Source of the DNA: Saccopteryx bilineata | Taxonomy: Eukaryota; Chordata; Mammalia; Chiroptera; Emballonuridae | Assembly: GCF_036850765.1 (NCBI RefSeq) | Contig: NC_089492.1 | Location: forward strand, 181,056,106 to 181,120,105 | Length of the DNA stretch: 64,000 bases | Direction: 5' to 3' | The notes under the pieces: generated by a model | Told to the model about the DNA's origin: nothing | Databases searched by the model: none | Seen by the model: only the letters and a program-made list of their open reading frames with translations | Translations under genes and position numbers: made by a program | Shown: piece by piece, positions 26,888 through 38,153 of the stretch | Layout of the letters: each line of letters begins with the position of its first letter | Position numbering within the stretch: the stretch's first letter is position 1

Positions 26888-27474
26888 AAGAAGTTATATG
26901 TAGGGAGTGAACTGCATTTTTGTTTTGTTTTCAGTTTAAATTAATCGAACAATTGGTGACAAAAAAAAAATGTTAACTTTTTTCACAGCATTTGTCACCC
27001 ATAAAATTCCCATTTACTAGAGTATGTATCATATGGTTTCCTTACTTTATTACTGGCTGAATTCCACAAATAATGTGGAAAAAACTGTATATGTAACATT
27101 CAATATATTCCACACTTGGTTTTCTAGGGTGATACAGTTTGTTTTTCATCATAAAAAATAATAAGGGTCAAAGAAAAAGTTAACTCAGATGGCTAACAAA
27201 TTCAAACTCAATTCTTAATCCCCCTATAAAATTCTATTAATTAAAATCATGAAGTCTGGAGCTAATACTACCTGTGTGATCTTAAGGAATTTACTTTACC
27301 TGTACATGCATGTTTCCTTAACTGTAAACAAATGCCCATGGCATATATAACACCGTGTCTGGCACATAAAGTTTTAATGAGTGTCAACAGCAGCAGCAGC
27401 ATCATATACATGTACACACACACACACCCTCATAATGAGGAACAAGAAACAAAGAAAACATTTAGCCTAGTTTC

Positions 27475-28010
27475 CTTTTGTGGCTGTTAACAATTACCAC
27501 ACACCAGTGTCTTAAAACGCAAATTTATTTTCTTACAGTTCTGGAGGTCAGAAGTTCAAAATCAGTTTTGCTGGGCTAAAGTGGAGGTTGACAGGAGCTG
27601 GTTTTTCCTGGAAATTCTGAGGGGAAAATCCAATTCCTTGCCTTTTTCAGCTTCTGGTGGCTGCTCCTACAGGCACACCTCGTTTTATTGTCTTTCCTTT
27701 TATTGTACTTCACAGGTGTTATAAATGGAAGGCAAGACCCTCCACCAACAGAGACTCCAACTCACTTTGTGAAACTCACTTTAATGCAGTGGCCTGAAAC
27801 CAAATCAGTAATATTTCTGAGATACACCTGCTTCCTTGGCTTGTGGCCCCTTCAACTACCTTTAAAAAGCCACTGTTCCACTCTCTGTGTTCTGTTTCCC
27901 CATTTTTTTCTCTCTCTAATCAATCTACTTCTGTTTGATAAGAACACTTGTGAATACACTGGGCATACCTGGATAACCCAGCACCATCTCTCCATTGGAA
28001 GATCCTTAGC
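27475..28010 (-). mobile_element. MaLR-like LTR fragment split by a Tigger
   Basis: On the plus strand TTATTTTCTTACAGTTCTGG, GGTCAGAAGTTCAAAATCA and GCCTTTTTCAGCTTCTGGTG, followed after the insert by CTTCCTTGGCTTGTGGCCCC, is the reverse complement of the 3' part of MST/MLT-type LTRs. The subfamily cannot be resolved by eye. Confidence 0.55.
27670..27830 (+). mobile_element. Tigger (pogo-type) internally deleted element
   Basis: The left terminus CAGGCACACCTCGTTTTATT and right terminus ATTTCTGAGATACACCTG form the known Tigger inverted repeats. The left side keeps its TA (27668-27669); the right TA has mutated. It is inserted in the MaLR-like LTR, so it is younger than that LTR. Confidence 0.85.
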
Positions 28011-28453
28011 TTAATCATATGGAAATGCCATCTGAAAATGGACATAAGGATATAGAGGAAATGACAGAATTTTTTCCCATTTGTTGTTTTCTCATTGTGG
28101 ATATACCCTCAATTCCCTGAGTCTCCCTATAATGAAGTAGGAACACCTGAGCAGGTCAAGAGTGGGTGGAACTCTCAGGCTGATACAAAACTACCATCTC
28201 TGAAAGCTTATTATATGCTACCTAGAAACAGAAAAGTAACTGTTTTGATTGAAAAGATGTTTTCTCTGTACTGAAATCATTGATTGAGGTGGATGGCTGA
28301 AGGATTTTACTATTGCTCTGACTTTTCAATCAAAAGGAACACGAAACGACTATTAGGAACTGGATCATTTGATGTGGTAAGTTCTTCCCTTTAGGCCTGC
28401 AATGTACTACTAGATTGTTTGTTAATTTACCTATATAAAGTGGCAGCATTGTA

Positions 28454-29615
28454 TTTTTTTTAGATTTTTTTAATTAATAATTTTAATGGGGTGACTGATA
28501 AATCAGGGTACATATTTTCAGAGAAATCATCTCTAGGTTATTTTGACATTTGATTATGCTGCATTCCCATCACCCAAAGTCCAATTGTCTTCTGTCATCT
28601 TCTAATTGGTTTTCTTTGTGCCCCTTTCCTCCCCCAATCCCCTCTCTCTTTCCTCACCGCCCCACCCTGTAATCTCCCACACTCTTGTCCATGTCTCTGA
28701 GTCTCATTTTTATGTCCCACCTATATATGGAATCATATAGTTCTTAGTTTTTTCTGAATTACTTCTTTCACTCAGTATAATGTTATCAAGGTCCATCAAT
28801 GTTGTTATAAATGATCCGATGTCATCATTTCTTATGGCTGAGTAGTATTCCCAAGTATATATGTACCAAAGCTTTTTAATCCACTCGTCCACTGACGGAC
28901 ACTTGGGCTGTTTCCAGATCTTTGCTATTGTGAACAATGCTGCCATAAACATGGGGGTGCATTTCTTCTTTTTAAACAGTGCTATGGTGTTCTTGGGGTA
29001 TATTCCTAAAAGTGGGATAGCTGGGTCAAAAGGCAGTTCGATTTTTAATTTCTTGAGGAATCTCCATACTGTTTTCCACAGAGGCTGCACCAGTCTGCAT
29101 TCCCACCAGCAGTGCAGGAGGGTTCCCTTTTCTCCACATCCTCGCCAGCATTTATTCTGTGTTGTTTTAATGATGAGCACCATTCTGACTGGTGTGAGGT
29201 GATATCTCATTGTGGTTTTAATTTGCATTTCTCTAATGATTAGTGATGTTGAGCATTTTTTCATATGCCTATTGGCCATCTGTATGTCCTCTTTGGAGAA
29301 GTGTCTATTCATCTCTTTCGTCCCTTTTTTGATTGGATTGTCTTCCTGGTATTGAGTTTTACAAGGTCTTTATAAATTTTGGTTATTAAGCCCTTATCAG
29401 ATGTATTGTCAAATATGTTCTCCCATTGTGTAGTTTGTCTTATTCTGTTCTTATTGTCTTTAGCTGTGCAAAAACTTTTTAGTTTGATATAGTCCCATTT
29501 ATTTATCCTGTCTTTTATTTCACTTGCCCGTGGAGATAAATCGGCAAATATATTGCTGCAAGAGATGTCAGAGAGCTTACTGCCTATGTTTTCTTCTAAG
29601 ATGCTTATAGCAGTG
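28454..29615 (-). mobile_element. 5'-truncated L1 (3' end of ORF2 plus 3' UTR)
   Basis: On the minus strand 29312-28710 still reads as a 200-codon open frame from the ORF2 C-terminus. It includes the zinc-knuckle-like [18 protein letters not shown] and the [20 protein letters not shown] region. Homology continues upstream to about 29607, out of frame. The 3' UTR follows, with a T-rich tail on the plus strand (28454-28470). The preserved frame suggests a moderately young insertion. It runs in the JARID2 sense direction. Confidence 0.9.
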
Positions 29616-29832
29616 TATTTGAGGGAAGGCTTTTGTATTTTTTTATTTTATTATTCAAAAACAGTCCTTCCTGGATAATAATTTTTATCTTTTGCCAAAT
29701 AAAAACAGAATTTTTTCAGTCTTCAAACTGCTCTTTTCTAAAGTAGCACTAAAGGAGAAATTTAAATGAGGAAAATATGAACCTTCAATATTTAAATTGA
29801 AATATTTAGATTTTATTAGAAGTGTAGAAATT

Positions 29833-30143
29833 GGCCCTGGCTGGTGGCTCAATGGATAGAGCATCAGCCTGGCATATGGATGTCCCGGGTTAAATTCCCA
29901 GTCAGGGCTCACAGAAGGCCATCTGGCTTCCCTCCTTCTTTCCCTTCTGCAGCCAGTAGCTTGATTGGTTCAAGTGCAGCTCCAGGCACTGAGGATAGCT
30001 CCACTGTAGCCTATCAGCCCAGGTGCTAAAAATCCCCCAATATTGGGGCTTCAGCCCCAGAGAGGATTGCTGGGTGGATGCTGGGTGGGATGCATGTGGG
30101 AGTCTGTGTTTCTACCCCCCTTCCTCTCATCTAATTTCAATAA
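29833..30143 (+). repeat. Old family B-like SINE
   Basis: The head GGCCCTGGCTGGTGGCTCAA, the end of the tRNA-like part CCCAGTCAGGGCTCAC, TTGATTGGTTCAAG, and GTGGGAGTCTGTGTTTCT identify it. It is more diverged and lacks the GGGGGC tandem block. Confidence 0.8.
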
Positions 30144-30780
30144 AGTTGGCTTTTACAAATGACCTCTGCTGTGCTGCACTATATTCATTTGCAAAACTTA
30201 CTTTTCATATCCAATGACTATTTACAGTGAATTTTGACTTACAATCATGTCTGAAAGTGAGAAAAATTAGGAGTTACATGCTACCTTTGAACTGCTATGC
30301 AAGCTGGAAGCATGCCATCCATTGTCTGTTCCCTACCTTATAGGTCTGCCAAGTAAACTACTTTAACAAAGATTCAGACAACTTCATGTTAATGAGGGAA
30401 AGGGAAGGGAACCCAAAGGTGACTCAGTTTCCTCTGGATCCCAGACATGGCTCTCCCCCACCATTCACTGATCATGAATAGGCAGAAAGCCAGGTGTGTG
30501 CCTCCTCAGAGCTGCTTCTTTAAGAGTCTGTATCTGAGCAGAAAAACAATTTTTTAACTGCAATGACAGTGCATGTGTCACTAGGAAGAAGAGACAGAGG
30601 ACAAAGCAACATGAATGTTGGGGAAAGGATTAAGAGAAGACTCTAAAGAGAGTTTCTGGTTAACAACCCAGAGAGCTGTACTAGTTTAAACATACAGCCT
30701 CACGGTAATCTCAGCTAAGCATGATTACTCAAGATCTACTGCAGCCTTTAATGTTTTCTGTTATAAAAAATTACACATCA

Positions 30781-31164
30781 GCCCTGGCCAGTTGGCTCAG
30801 TGGTAGAGCGTTGGCCCGGTGTGTGGAAGTCCTGGGTTCAATTCCTGGCCAGGGCATACAGGAGAAGCACCCATCTGCTTCTCCACCCTTCCCCTTCCCC
30901 TTCCTCTCCCTCCCCACCTCTCTCTCTTCCCCTAACTGCAGACAAGGCTCCATTGGAGCAAAGTTGGCCCAGGAGCTGAGGGTGGCTCCATGGCCTCTGC
31001 CTCAGGCGCTAGAATGGCTCTGGTTGCAACAGGGCAACACCCCAGATGGGCAGAGCATCGCCCCCTAGTGGGCATGCCAGGTGGATCCCAGTCAGGCACA
31101 TGTGGGAGTCTGTCTCTGCCTCCCTTCCTCTCACTAGAAAATTAAAAAAAAAATAAAAAATTAA
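30781..31164 (+). repeat. Family B SINE
   Basis: It runs from GCCCTGGCCAGTTGGCTCAG through AAGGCTCCATTGGAGCAAAG to GTGGGAGTCTGTCTCTGCC and an A-rich tail. A CTCF-like core (reverse TGCCCACTAGGGGGCGATG) lies at 31056-31074. Confidence 0.93.
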
Positions 31165-31233
31165 AGGAAAACCAATACATATAGACTTTAAAAACCTCAT
31201 GGCCTCAGATTCAGCTCAGAAATTTTCCTCTTA

Positions 31234-32311
31234 GAGATTTGGTGGTTCAACTTCAATATGGCCAAAGCAAGCAACGCCACTGTAGGTAGCAGCTGAGAGG
31301 TCATTCCCCAGATCTGTGTCCCACTACACCACCATTTTGAGGATGAAGCTCCTCGACACCACAGTGGATACTTTTCTCCAGAAGCTGGTCGTCACCAGGA
31401 GCTACCCTAGATTCACTGACTGTTACAAGTGCTTCTACCAGCTGCAACCTGAGGTGACACAGCAAATCTATGACAAGTTTATAACTCAGTTGCAGACATC
31501 TATCTGGGAGGAAATCTCTGAAATAAGAAGAGGGGAACCTGTAAGCTGTCTTGAATGCCTTGGATACAACTGTGGAAGAAGGCAAAGACCGAAAGGAGCC
31601 AGCCTGGTGCCGTAGCGGGACCCCTGAGAAAACCCTGCATAGCACCTTGGTGCCCCAACCTTCTGCAGCAGCGGGACATCCTGCAGCATCGTGTGCAGAA
31701 GCAGGAGGCTGAGAACAGGCAGCTGGCGGGTGCTGTCCTGGCTGGGCGCAGGCACGTGGAGGAGCTGCAGCTGTGGGGCCAGGCCCAGGGGCAAGCCTGG
31801 CAGGCTCTACATAGAGGACAGAAGGAGCTGGTGGCCATGCTGAGGGAGCCTGAGTAAAGAGGAGATGGCCAGGTCCAGGGGCAGAATGTGGTCAAGGTGA
31901 AGGGCAAGCTGCCTCTGAAAACAACTGACACGTTGCCCAGTCCCTAAGCAGTGATGAAATTTGATGGGGGACAGGGCCTGAGCAGTCCCCACTGCCATTG
32001 TGCCTTGGGCTCCCTTGAGGTCTCTCTCTCTCTCTCTCTCTCCCTTCAGATTCCTCCCTGTTCTCTTCTAACTTGAGGATTCTTGGCCAGGTCCCACGTG
32101 CAAATCAGGTACCATTCCTTCTGTCCTCTAGGTTCTGACCAATACCTCCACCCCACCCCACCCCCCTGCCGTTCCTGAGCTCTCCCTAGGACCTGGCTTG
32201 GGGAATTTGCTTTCAGTCTCCAGTGACTGCCCCCTTGCCAGCCAGCTGAGAGCCCTGCCATGTTCTCTCCCACGTCCATAAATAAACTTTCTCCACTTAA
32301 AAAAAAATTTT
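31234..32311 (+). pseudogene. PMF1: Processed pseudogene of PMF1 (polyamine-modulated factor 1)
   Basis: PMF1 is a subunit of the MIS12 kinetochore complex. The copy starts near the original ATG (31258). It reads KLLDTTVDTFLQKLV and RFTDCYKCFYQLQP then TQQIYDKFITQLQTSI in one frame, and after frameshifts RVQKQEAENRQLAG, AGRRHVEELQLWGQAQ and ELVAMLREPE in another, stopping at 31855-31857. Three frames are used in all and an early TGA lies near 31290, so it cannot encode PMF1. It has no introns, a 3' UTR with AATAAA at 32281-32286 and a short A tail (32299-32307). It is flanked by the direct repeat TTTTCCTCTTA (31223-31233 and 32312-32322). This is L1-mediated retroposition. Confidence 0.94.
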
Positions 32312-33029
32312 TTTTCCTCTTAAAAAAGGACATATACAGGAGTATCAGCTCCTTTCTACCAACTCTCCAGTCAAGCCTGAATTAGTTTGTAGAGAGAATC
32401 TCCCAGTATGTGATCAGCAGAAGGAAGTAAGCATTGGGGAAAGCTTGGAAGAGTCACCAGGGAAAGTGACTCAGGTTCTCTCTCTCCCTGCCAAATGAGG
32501 CATCTACTGATGCCAAAACATCCCATTTATAAGGCTGCACACAAGTGTGTGTACAGAGGGACCACATAGCAACTTTCAAAAGCCTAGAATAACTTCCAAC
32601 ATTACCCACAAAGTGGATGCTTTTAAAAAAAAAAAAAAAACCAGCAAATGTAAAAGTCATGGTGACTAGCGTTAACCCTACCCCTGAGAAAATAGCTCCT
32701 TCTCCAAGGTTACAGTACATCAGGTTTGTGTGACACAAACCCATAAGTACCTCCCCTCTGCTGCCTGAACACTACACACTTGAACCAAAATTTACATATG
32801 AGGACAACTGAGACTTAGAAAGCCTAACAATTCGAAGACTTGTCTGGGACTCTAGCGAGAAGGGAGGAATGAGATCCAGACCTCCAATGTCTTTCCATGA
32901 CATTATATTGCCCCATGCTAGAAGAAAGGGTTTCTGTTTCCCTAGTGAACAGAACAATCCCAACCTAGTAGCTATCCCATGGGCACAAAACTGGAATTTT
33001 GCCCAAACTCTATCAGTTGTTCCCCTAAT

Positions 33030-33260
33030 TAACTCATATTTGCCATTCAAGTATCGACTGAAAATGTCTCTCTTCGCCTCCGAAAAGTTCTCCCAAACAG
33101 TCAGAGTATTCATACATTGTTCTCCTATTAGAAAAATATACTTACTCAAGGACTATAACCAATGACTGGCTCCCCCACTAGACGGGAAGTGTCCTTAGAT
33201 GAGCTCAATTTCTGTCCTCACTGCAGGGCCCAGCAAATACTCACAAATGTGAATGTTTAG
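33030..33260 (+). repeat. Probable L2 3' fragment
   Basis: TCCCCCACTAGACGGGAAGT and CAGGGCCCAGCAAATACTCA after a pyrimidine-rich stretch resemble the L2 3' region. Strongly diverged. Confidence 0.4.
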
Positions 33261-34627
33261 CAATACCCTCTTCTTCACAAAAAAGTACCTTCAAGTAATG
33301 ATGTTGACAACAAGAATGAAATTTACCATTATATTATATACTACTAAAATATGACTGTCAATTAAATAGGACACAATCGCTTAACCATGCTACAAAATAC
33401 CAGCATTTTGCTTTGAATTTTCACTAAATGCAGTTTCTTAACATTTAGGTGCCCTGAAATAGGCAGTCCTAATTAACCTCACTAACTTTATCTATTTAGG
33501 GGCCTTTTTTCTTTTCTTTAGGTCCCATAAAACACTTGGTAGTTGAATTGCATGAAAAAATGAAATTTTGGCCACGAGAAATACCTCTTTAAAATCCTGT
33601 TTAAATAGGAGTTAACTGTAATATAAGAATACCTAACAATGCCTGTGACTTGAGCTGAAGTAATGGCAATATGAACACTGTGACAAGATTGGCTCTTGCT
33701 CAGGCTAGGGAAAATATATCACAGATGCCACCTAGTTACTTCTTATTTTAGGTATTTTAAAACTTGAAAATTTACCAAGTACCATTGATCAGTAACACTA
33801 AAGTTCTGCCACTGGCTACATGGTCTCCACATTATCAAGGAATATTTGTCAGGTGTCCACTTACATGTTTTAATGAACATTGTCCAGACAGAAATATCGA
33901 GGACCTGAGTGCGCTACTAGGGAAGACCTGCAGCCTGCCTTCATCATTAGACAGCAAAACACAACATGGTCCCTTCAGATGCCTACTCAGTAACAACACA
34001 AACAGCAGAACAATTATAAATACAGGGTCCTCAGGTTGCAGTTCCGTCCCTAAGACAGTGACACCCCTAGCCTAACACAAACAGAACACTTGCACTTTTG
34101 ACAGTCCAAAATGCCGTAGGTGAGCGCACTGGGGGAGGCCAGCTCCCTCACTCAGATATCGCATTGCCGCGTCTTCTTCCACCCGGCACAACCAAACTAG
34201 TTCATTCACATAGTTTGTAAGTACGAGGCCAATGGCATAAGCGGAAACTCACAGGTCTCAATTTTCTTAATTTTTTATTGGAGTGAGCATCCTAAACTCG
34301 AAACATCGTATGTTAAGACTGTAGTAATTTTAAGGCCCTTTGTAATGGCCTTGGCAGTCTGTTCTATAATTTTACAAATCTGTGCCTCTATTCATGCCTA
34401 CAGTTTGCTCCATCACCCCCAAATTCTAGCCCTGAGTTAGAGTAAGTGTGTATCCACAGACTTGCACAAATTAATTAGGGGATATTTTATTACTTCATAT
34501 GAAGCTTCCCGATTTTTTTGAGCAGTATAATCTGGTCAATTTACGATACCTAATCTTTAGCTCTCAGACACGATGGACCCCATTACCACCTATAAACCAT
34601 TCTCTGTAAAACTTTCATCATCTAATG
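33261..34627. other. JARID2: Intronic sequence, nothing recognised
   Basis: AT-rich unique sequence. No repeat, RNA gene or exon was seen. Confidence 0.45.
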
Positions 34628-34632
34628 GATGG

Positions 34633-34943
34633 TGTAATGCCGGTGGCCAACCCAGGCAGGTCCACATTGGATCTGGGCAAACGGTAGAGAAAATGCGGAG
34701 CTGAGCTGGAAAGTGTTGGTCCTTTCCCTTTCATAGAGTCTCCCAAGGGCAGAGGAGGAAGTCTCTTCACAGCAGCAGGCCGAGGAACAGCAAAATGACC
34801 CCTCCCAGTGGTGGGCAGGCAATCCGCAATCCACTCTGAGGGCAAACATCTGTAGCCTTACATAGGCTATACACACGTGGTGCTGCCAAAGGCTCACGCA
34901 CGAATCAGGCAGAGGTACAAGTGAGCAAGCTGCTTTCCCAACA
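34633..34943 (-). mobile_element. Solo ERV LTR with perfect 5-bp target duplication
   Basis: On the minus strand it starts TGTTGGGAAAG and ends GGCATTACA, giving canonical TG...CA termini over 311 bp. GATGG lies on both sides (34628-34632 and 34944-34948). It shares blocks with 12558-12887. No internal retroviral genes are present. The 5-bp duplication fits ERVL/MaLR or ERVK-type integration; the family is not identified. Confidence 0.8.
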
Positions 34944-35317
34944 GATGGTATAAAATTAACAATGACCAGATATGATGTTTGTGATAAAAGGTCAGGAATC
35001 AAGGCGTGAGGAGAAGTTTCCATCATTGGTGCTTGCTGTGACTCCAGAACACAACAGGCAAGGATTTTAGCTAGAATAGATGATGTGTGTATTATTAAGA
35101 AGGCTACTAGAAGAACCACTGGGTTTGATCCACCAGATCTTCAGCTTTCCCTCACTCCACTGCAGCCTACAGTGGAGAGCTGGGGTCCTTAAGTGTTTCT
35201 TCTCTAGCTTCACTTCCACTTATGGCTGCCTTCCTTTTTCTCCCGCGTTTCCTCAGGAGCTCCACATGCCCGATGAGCCAAAACCCATAATGATCTCCTG
35301 CCAAAACTGCAATTATT

Positions 35318-35711
35318 ATTTTTTTTTTTTGTATTTTTCTGAAGCTGGAAACGGGGAGAGACAGACAGACTCCCGCATGCGCCCGACCGGGATCCACCTG
35401 GCACGCCTACCAGGGGCGATGCTCTGCCCACCAGGGGGCGATGCTCTGCCCTTCCGGGGCGTCGCTCTGCTGCGACCAGAGCCACTCTAGCGCCTGGGGC
35501 AGAGGCCAAGGAGCCATCCCCAGCGCCCGGGCCATCTTTGCTCCAATGGAGCCTCGGCTGCTGCGGGAGGGGAAGAGAGAGACAGAGAGGAAGGAGGGGG
35601 GAGGGGTGGAGAAGCAAATGGGCGCTTCTCCTACGTGCCCTGGCCGGGAATTGAACCTGGGTCCCCCGCACACCAGGCCGAAGCTCTACCGCTGAGCCAA
35701 CCGGCCAGGGC
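35318..35711 (-). repeat. Family B SINE, nearly intact
   Basis: On the minus strand it starts GCCCTGGCCGGTTGGCTCAG and ends in poly-A. It is flanked by AAAACTGCAATTATT at 35303-35317 and 35712-35726. A tandem CTCF-like block is present: CTACCAGGGGCGATG at 35408-35422 and TGCCCACCAGGGGGCGATG at 35425-35443. Confidence 0.96.
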
Positions 35712-36119
35712 AAAACTGCAATTATTGATATCAAGCTGCCAAGGCCAAAACCCAATCCCACTTCTAAAACAGTGCTCTTTAATTTGCACTCCACCCCCAG
35801 ACTGAACAACACTGCAAATAGAACAAACTATAGAAATGACCCCTGAAAGTATAGTCTTAACACTGCAAATAGAAATGGGAATTTTCCAACCTGGAAATAG
35901 TTCTGACTGAACACTTCTCTGACTCATTCTCTTTGGATAACCCAATTAGGCCCACTTCCCTCACATGCGCCTAACTAGGGCACATAATGTGGTTGTGACG
36001 GTAGATGGACATACTAAAAAGTTACCAGCCCACAGAATTCCATTCTCAGATGGAACATGTTTACTTTTTTCCCTCCAGTATCTTCCTCACCAAAAGGAAG
36101 CCACCATCTTGAATTAGAG

Positions 36120-36323
36120 CAGCAGTTCTCAACCTGTGGGTTGAGACCCCGGCGGGGGTCTAATGACCAAAACACAGGGGTCGCCTAAAGCCATTGGAAA
36201 ATACATATTTATTATACAATACATCTTTAAATAAAATATGTATTTCCGATGGCTTTAGGTGACCCCTGTGTTTTGGTTGTTCGATCCCCACCAGGGTCGC
36301 AACCCACAGGTTGAGAACCGCTG
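36120..36323. mobile_element. Fold-back hAT MITE with 8-bp target duplication
   Basis: Arms of about 95 bp are near-perfect inverted repeats: CAGCAGTTCTCAACCTGTGG at the left, and the right end in reverse is CAGCGGTTCTCAACCTGTGG. Both arms run through AACCAAAACACAGGGGTC and CCTAAAGCCAT. The flanks are AATTAGAG and GATTAGAG (7 of 8 identical). Both arms resemble the 3' end of the SPIN-like element at 39592-39805. No coding sequence. Confidence 0.9.
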
Positions 36324-36895
36324 GATTAGAGAATAAAAGCTAAAATGTCAATTTAGGTCCTTCAGCACTAACCAGCACCAATCTATATATATCACCCATA
36401 TTATGTGCTGAGACATCATGGTTGGGAATCTTTTTTCCTTTTTTTAAGGAAAACTGATAAACGGAGCAACATAAACTGCAAGGTCAAAGGAGAAATCATA
36501 TAACAATGTGATCTAAAGAATCTCACTGAAAATGTTTCCATCCCTAACACACACACTACTAAATTGAAAAAACAAACAACTTTCAACTGTGTTCCTGGAG
36601 TTCCTTTCATGGCCTTAACTAAGGAGTCTTAAACTTCAACTTTCACCCTTTGTGCCTGAGTTGGTATACTATGCCCTGCCTCTTCCACTGATATAGTAAA
36701 TAATTTTCTATCCAACTGATTGGCTTAACCCTCCTACACACCCCCACAAACCACCCACAGACGGAGGCAATAGCTAGTAAATACTGTATGTGCTAGTGCG
36801 CACTTCCCACCCTGAGCCCCATGCAGCTGCTTCTCATCTAGCTGTTCACTATTCCCTTCTGCAAAGCCTGACTGTGGGTTTTTTACCCTCTAATG

Positions 36896-37376
36896 CAGGG
36901 GTCCCCAAACTACAGCCCGCAGGTCGCATGCGGCCCCCTGAGGCCATTTATCCGGCCCCTGCCGCACTTCCGGAAGGGGCACCTCTTTCATTGGTGGTCA
37001 GTGAGAGAGCGAAGCAAAGCGTGGCGTTGCTCTCGTACAATACTACTTCTGGTGACGCGGGACACATGTGCCACAGCTCCAGAAGCACGTCATATCACTT
37101 GTTACCGCTAGCAGTGACAAATATGGAACCGGACATTGACCATCTCATTAGCCAAAAGCAGGCCCTTAGTTCCCATTGAAATACTGGTCAGTTTGTTGAT
37201 CTAAATTTACTTGTTCTTTATTTTAAATATTGTATTTGTTCCCATTTTGTTTACTTTAAAATAAGATATGTGCAGTGTGCATAGGGATTTGTTCCTAGTG
37301 TTTTTTATAGTCCAGCCCTCCAACGGTCTGAGGGACAGTGAACTGGCCCCCTGTATAAAAAGTTTGAGGACCCCTG
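36896..37376 (+). mobile_element. Non-autonomous hAT with perfect 8-bp target duplication
   Basis: The termini are CAGGGGTCCCCAAACTACAG and, at the right, AGTTTGAGGACCCCTG. CTCTAATG flanks both sides exactly (36888-36895 and 37377-37384). The 481-bp interior carries a GC-rich 5' part, then a short frame starting MEPDIDHLISQKQALSSH, then an AT-rich part. The frame may be the start of the lost transposase, but this is inference. The perfect duplication argues for limited age. Confidence 0.9.
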
Positions 37377-37825
37377 CTCTAATGGTTTCAATGAAGAATA
37401 AAGGGTAACTTCAAGTTTGACATTTTTATACTTCAGAATAAAGCAAGAGCAATTCTCCCTGCCCTTTCAAGCATAACTAAAAAAGAAAAGAAAATCCCAC
37501 TTAGCATCTAGAACAAAATATTAAATCAAATTAAAACTTTAAACCATTTCTGTGAGCTTATGAAATGTTTGAATCAGTCAGTGGAAGTTTCCAAATAACA
37601 TTTTAGAAAATGCTGACTAGCCCTTCCCACCCAATATGCTGCTACAATGTAATGAAAATTCAGAGAGAAAACAGCATACTTAAGAGAAATAATCAAATGT
37701 CTTTATCCTGTTAAATGGATGTCAAGCCACCACAAACATACACACAAAGGGTAAATTTTTTAAGACCCCGAAAATCATATTTTTTAACAAATCATTGGTG
37801 TTACTGGTGAAGTGTCTCATTCTTG

Positions 37826-38139
37826 TCTGACCAGTGGTGACACAGTGGACAGAGCATTGACCTGGGACACTGAGACACCATGTTTGAAACCCTGAGGTCG
37901 CCAGCTTGAGCGTGGGCTTTATCTGGCTTGAGCACAGGCTCACCAGCTTCATTCAGAGTGGAGTCAAAGGCTTCAGTGTGGGATCACCGACTTGATCCCA
38001 AGGCTTAAATATTGCAATAAGAGGTCACTGACTTGCCTGAAGCTCCCAGTCAAGGCACATATGAACTAAAAGTGCCACAACTATGAGTTGATGCTTCTCA
38101 TCTCTCTGCCTCTCTCTCCTCCCTCTCTCTTAGAAAAAA
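37826..38139 (+). repeat. Family C SINE
   Basis: It starts TCTGACCAGTGGTGACACAG, with repeated GCTTGAGC modules, TTGATGCTTCTCATCTCTC and a CT-rich end. Its A tail (AAAAAA) is followed directly by a 14-base G run. Confidence 0.88.
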
Positions 38140-38153
38140 GGGGGGGGGGGGGG
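38140..38153 (+). repeat. G homopolymer, 14 bases
   Basis: An uninterrupted G run immediately 3' of a SINE A tail. Confidence 0.95.

Larger units (their letters stand above)
23501..26972 (+). mobile_element. Old 5'-truncated L1 (ORF2 reverse transcriptase onward to tail)
   Basis: It starts within ORF2 just before the segment GGTTCTTTGAAAAAGATAAG (WFF-type motif). It continues through the RT-domain region (GGTGACACAGTAGTATATG is a decayed form of the F-A-D-D segment) and the C-terminal region (CAAGATATGGAAACAACCTA) to an A-run at 26961-26970. The frame is broken throughout. Two family C SINEs and a compound microsatellite lie inside it. It is the older L1 of the window. Confidence 0.85.

Noticed and set aside
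31486..31931. Minus-strand open frames of 102 and 143 codons
   Set aside because: They are antisense shadows of the PMF1 pseudogene, whose GC-rich coding sequence leaves other frames open.
36120..36323. Long hairpin considered as a microRNA precursor
   Set aside because: It has hAT termini and an 8-bp target duplication, so the hairpin is explained by transposon inverted repeats. Small-RNA data would be needed to argue otherwise.
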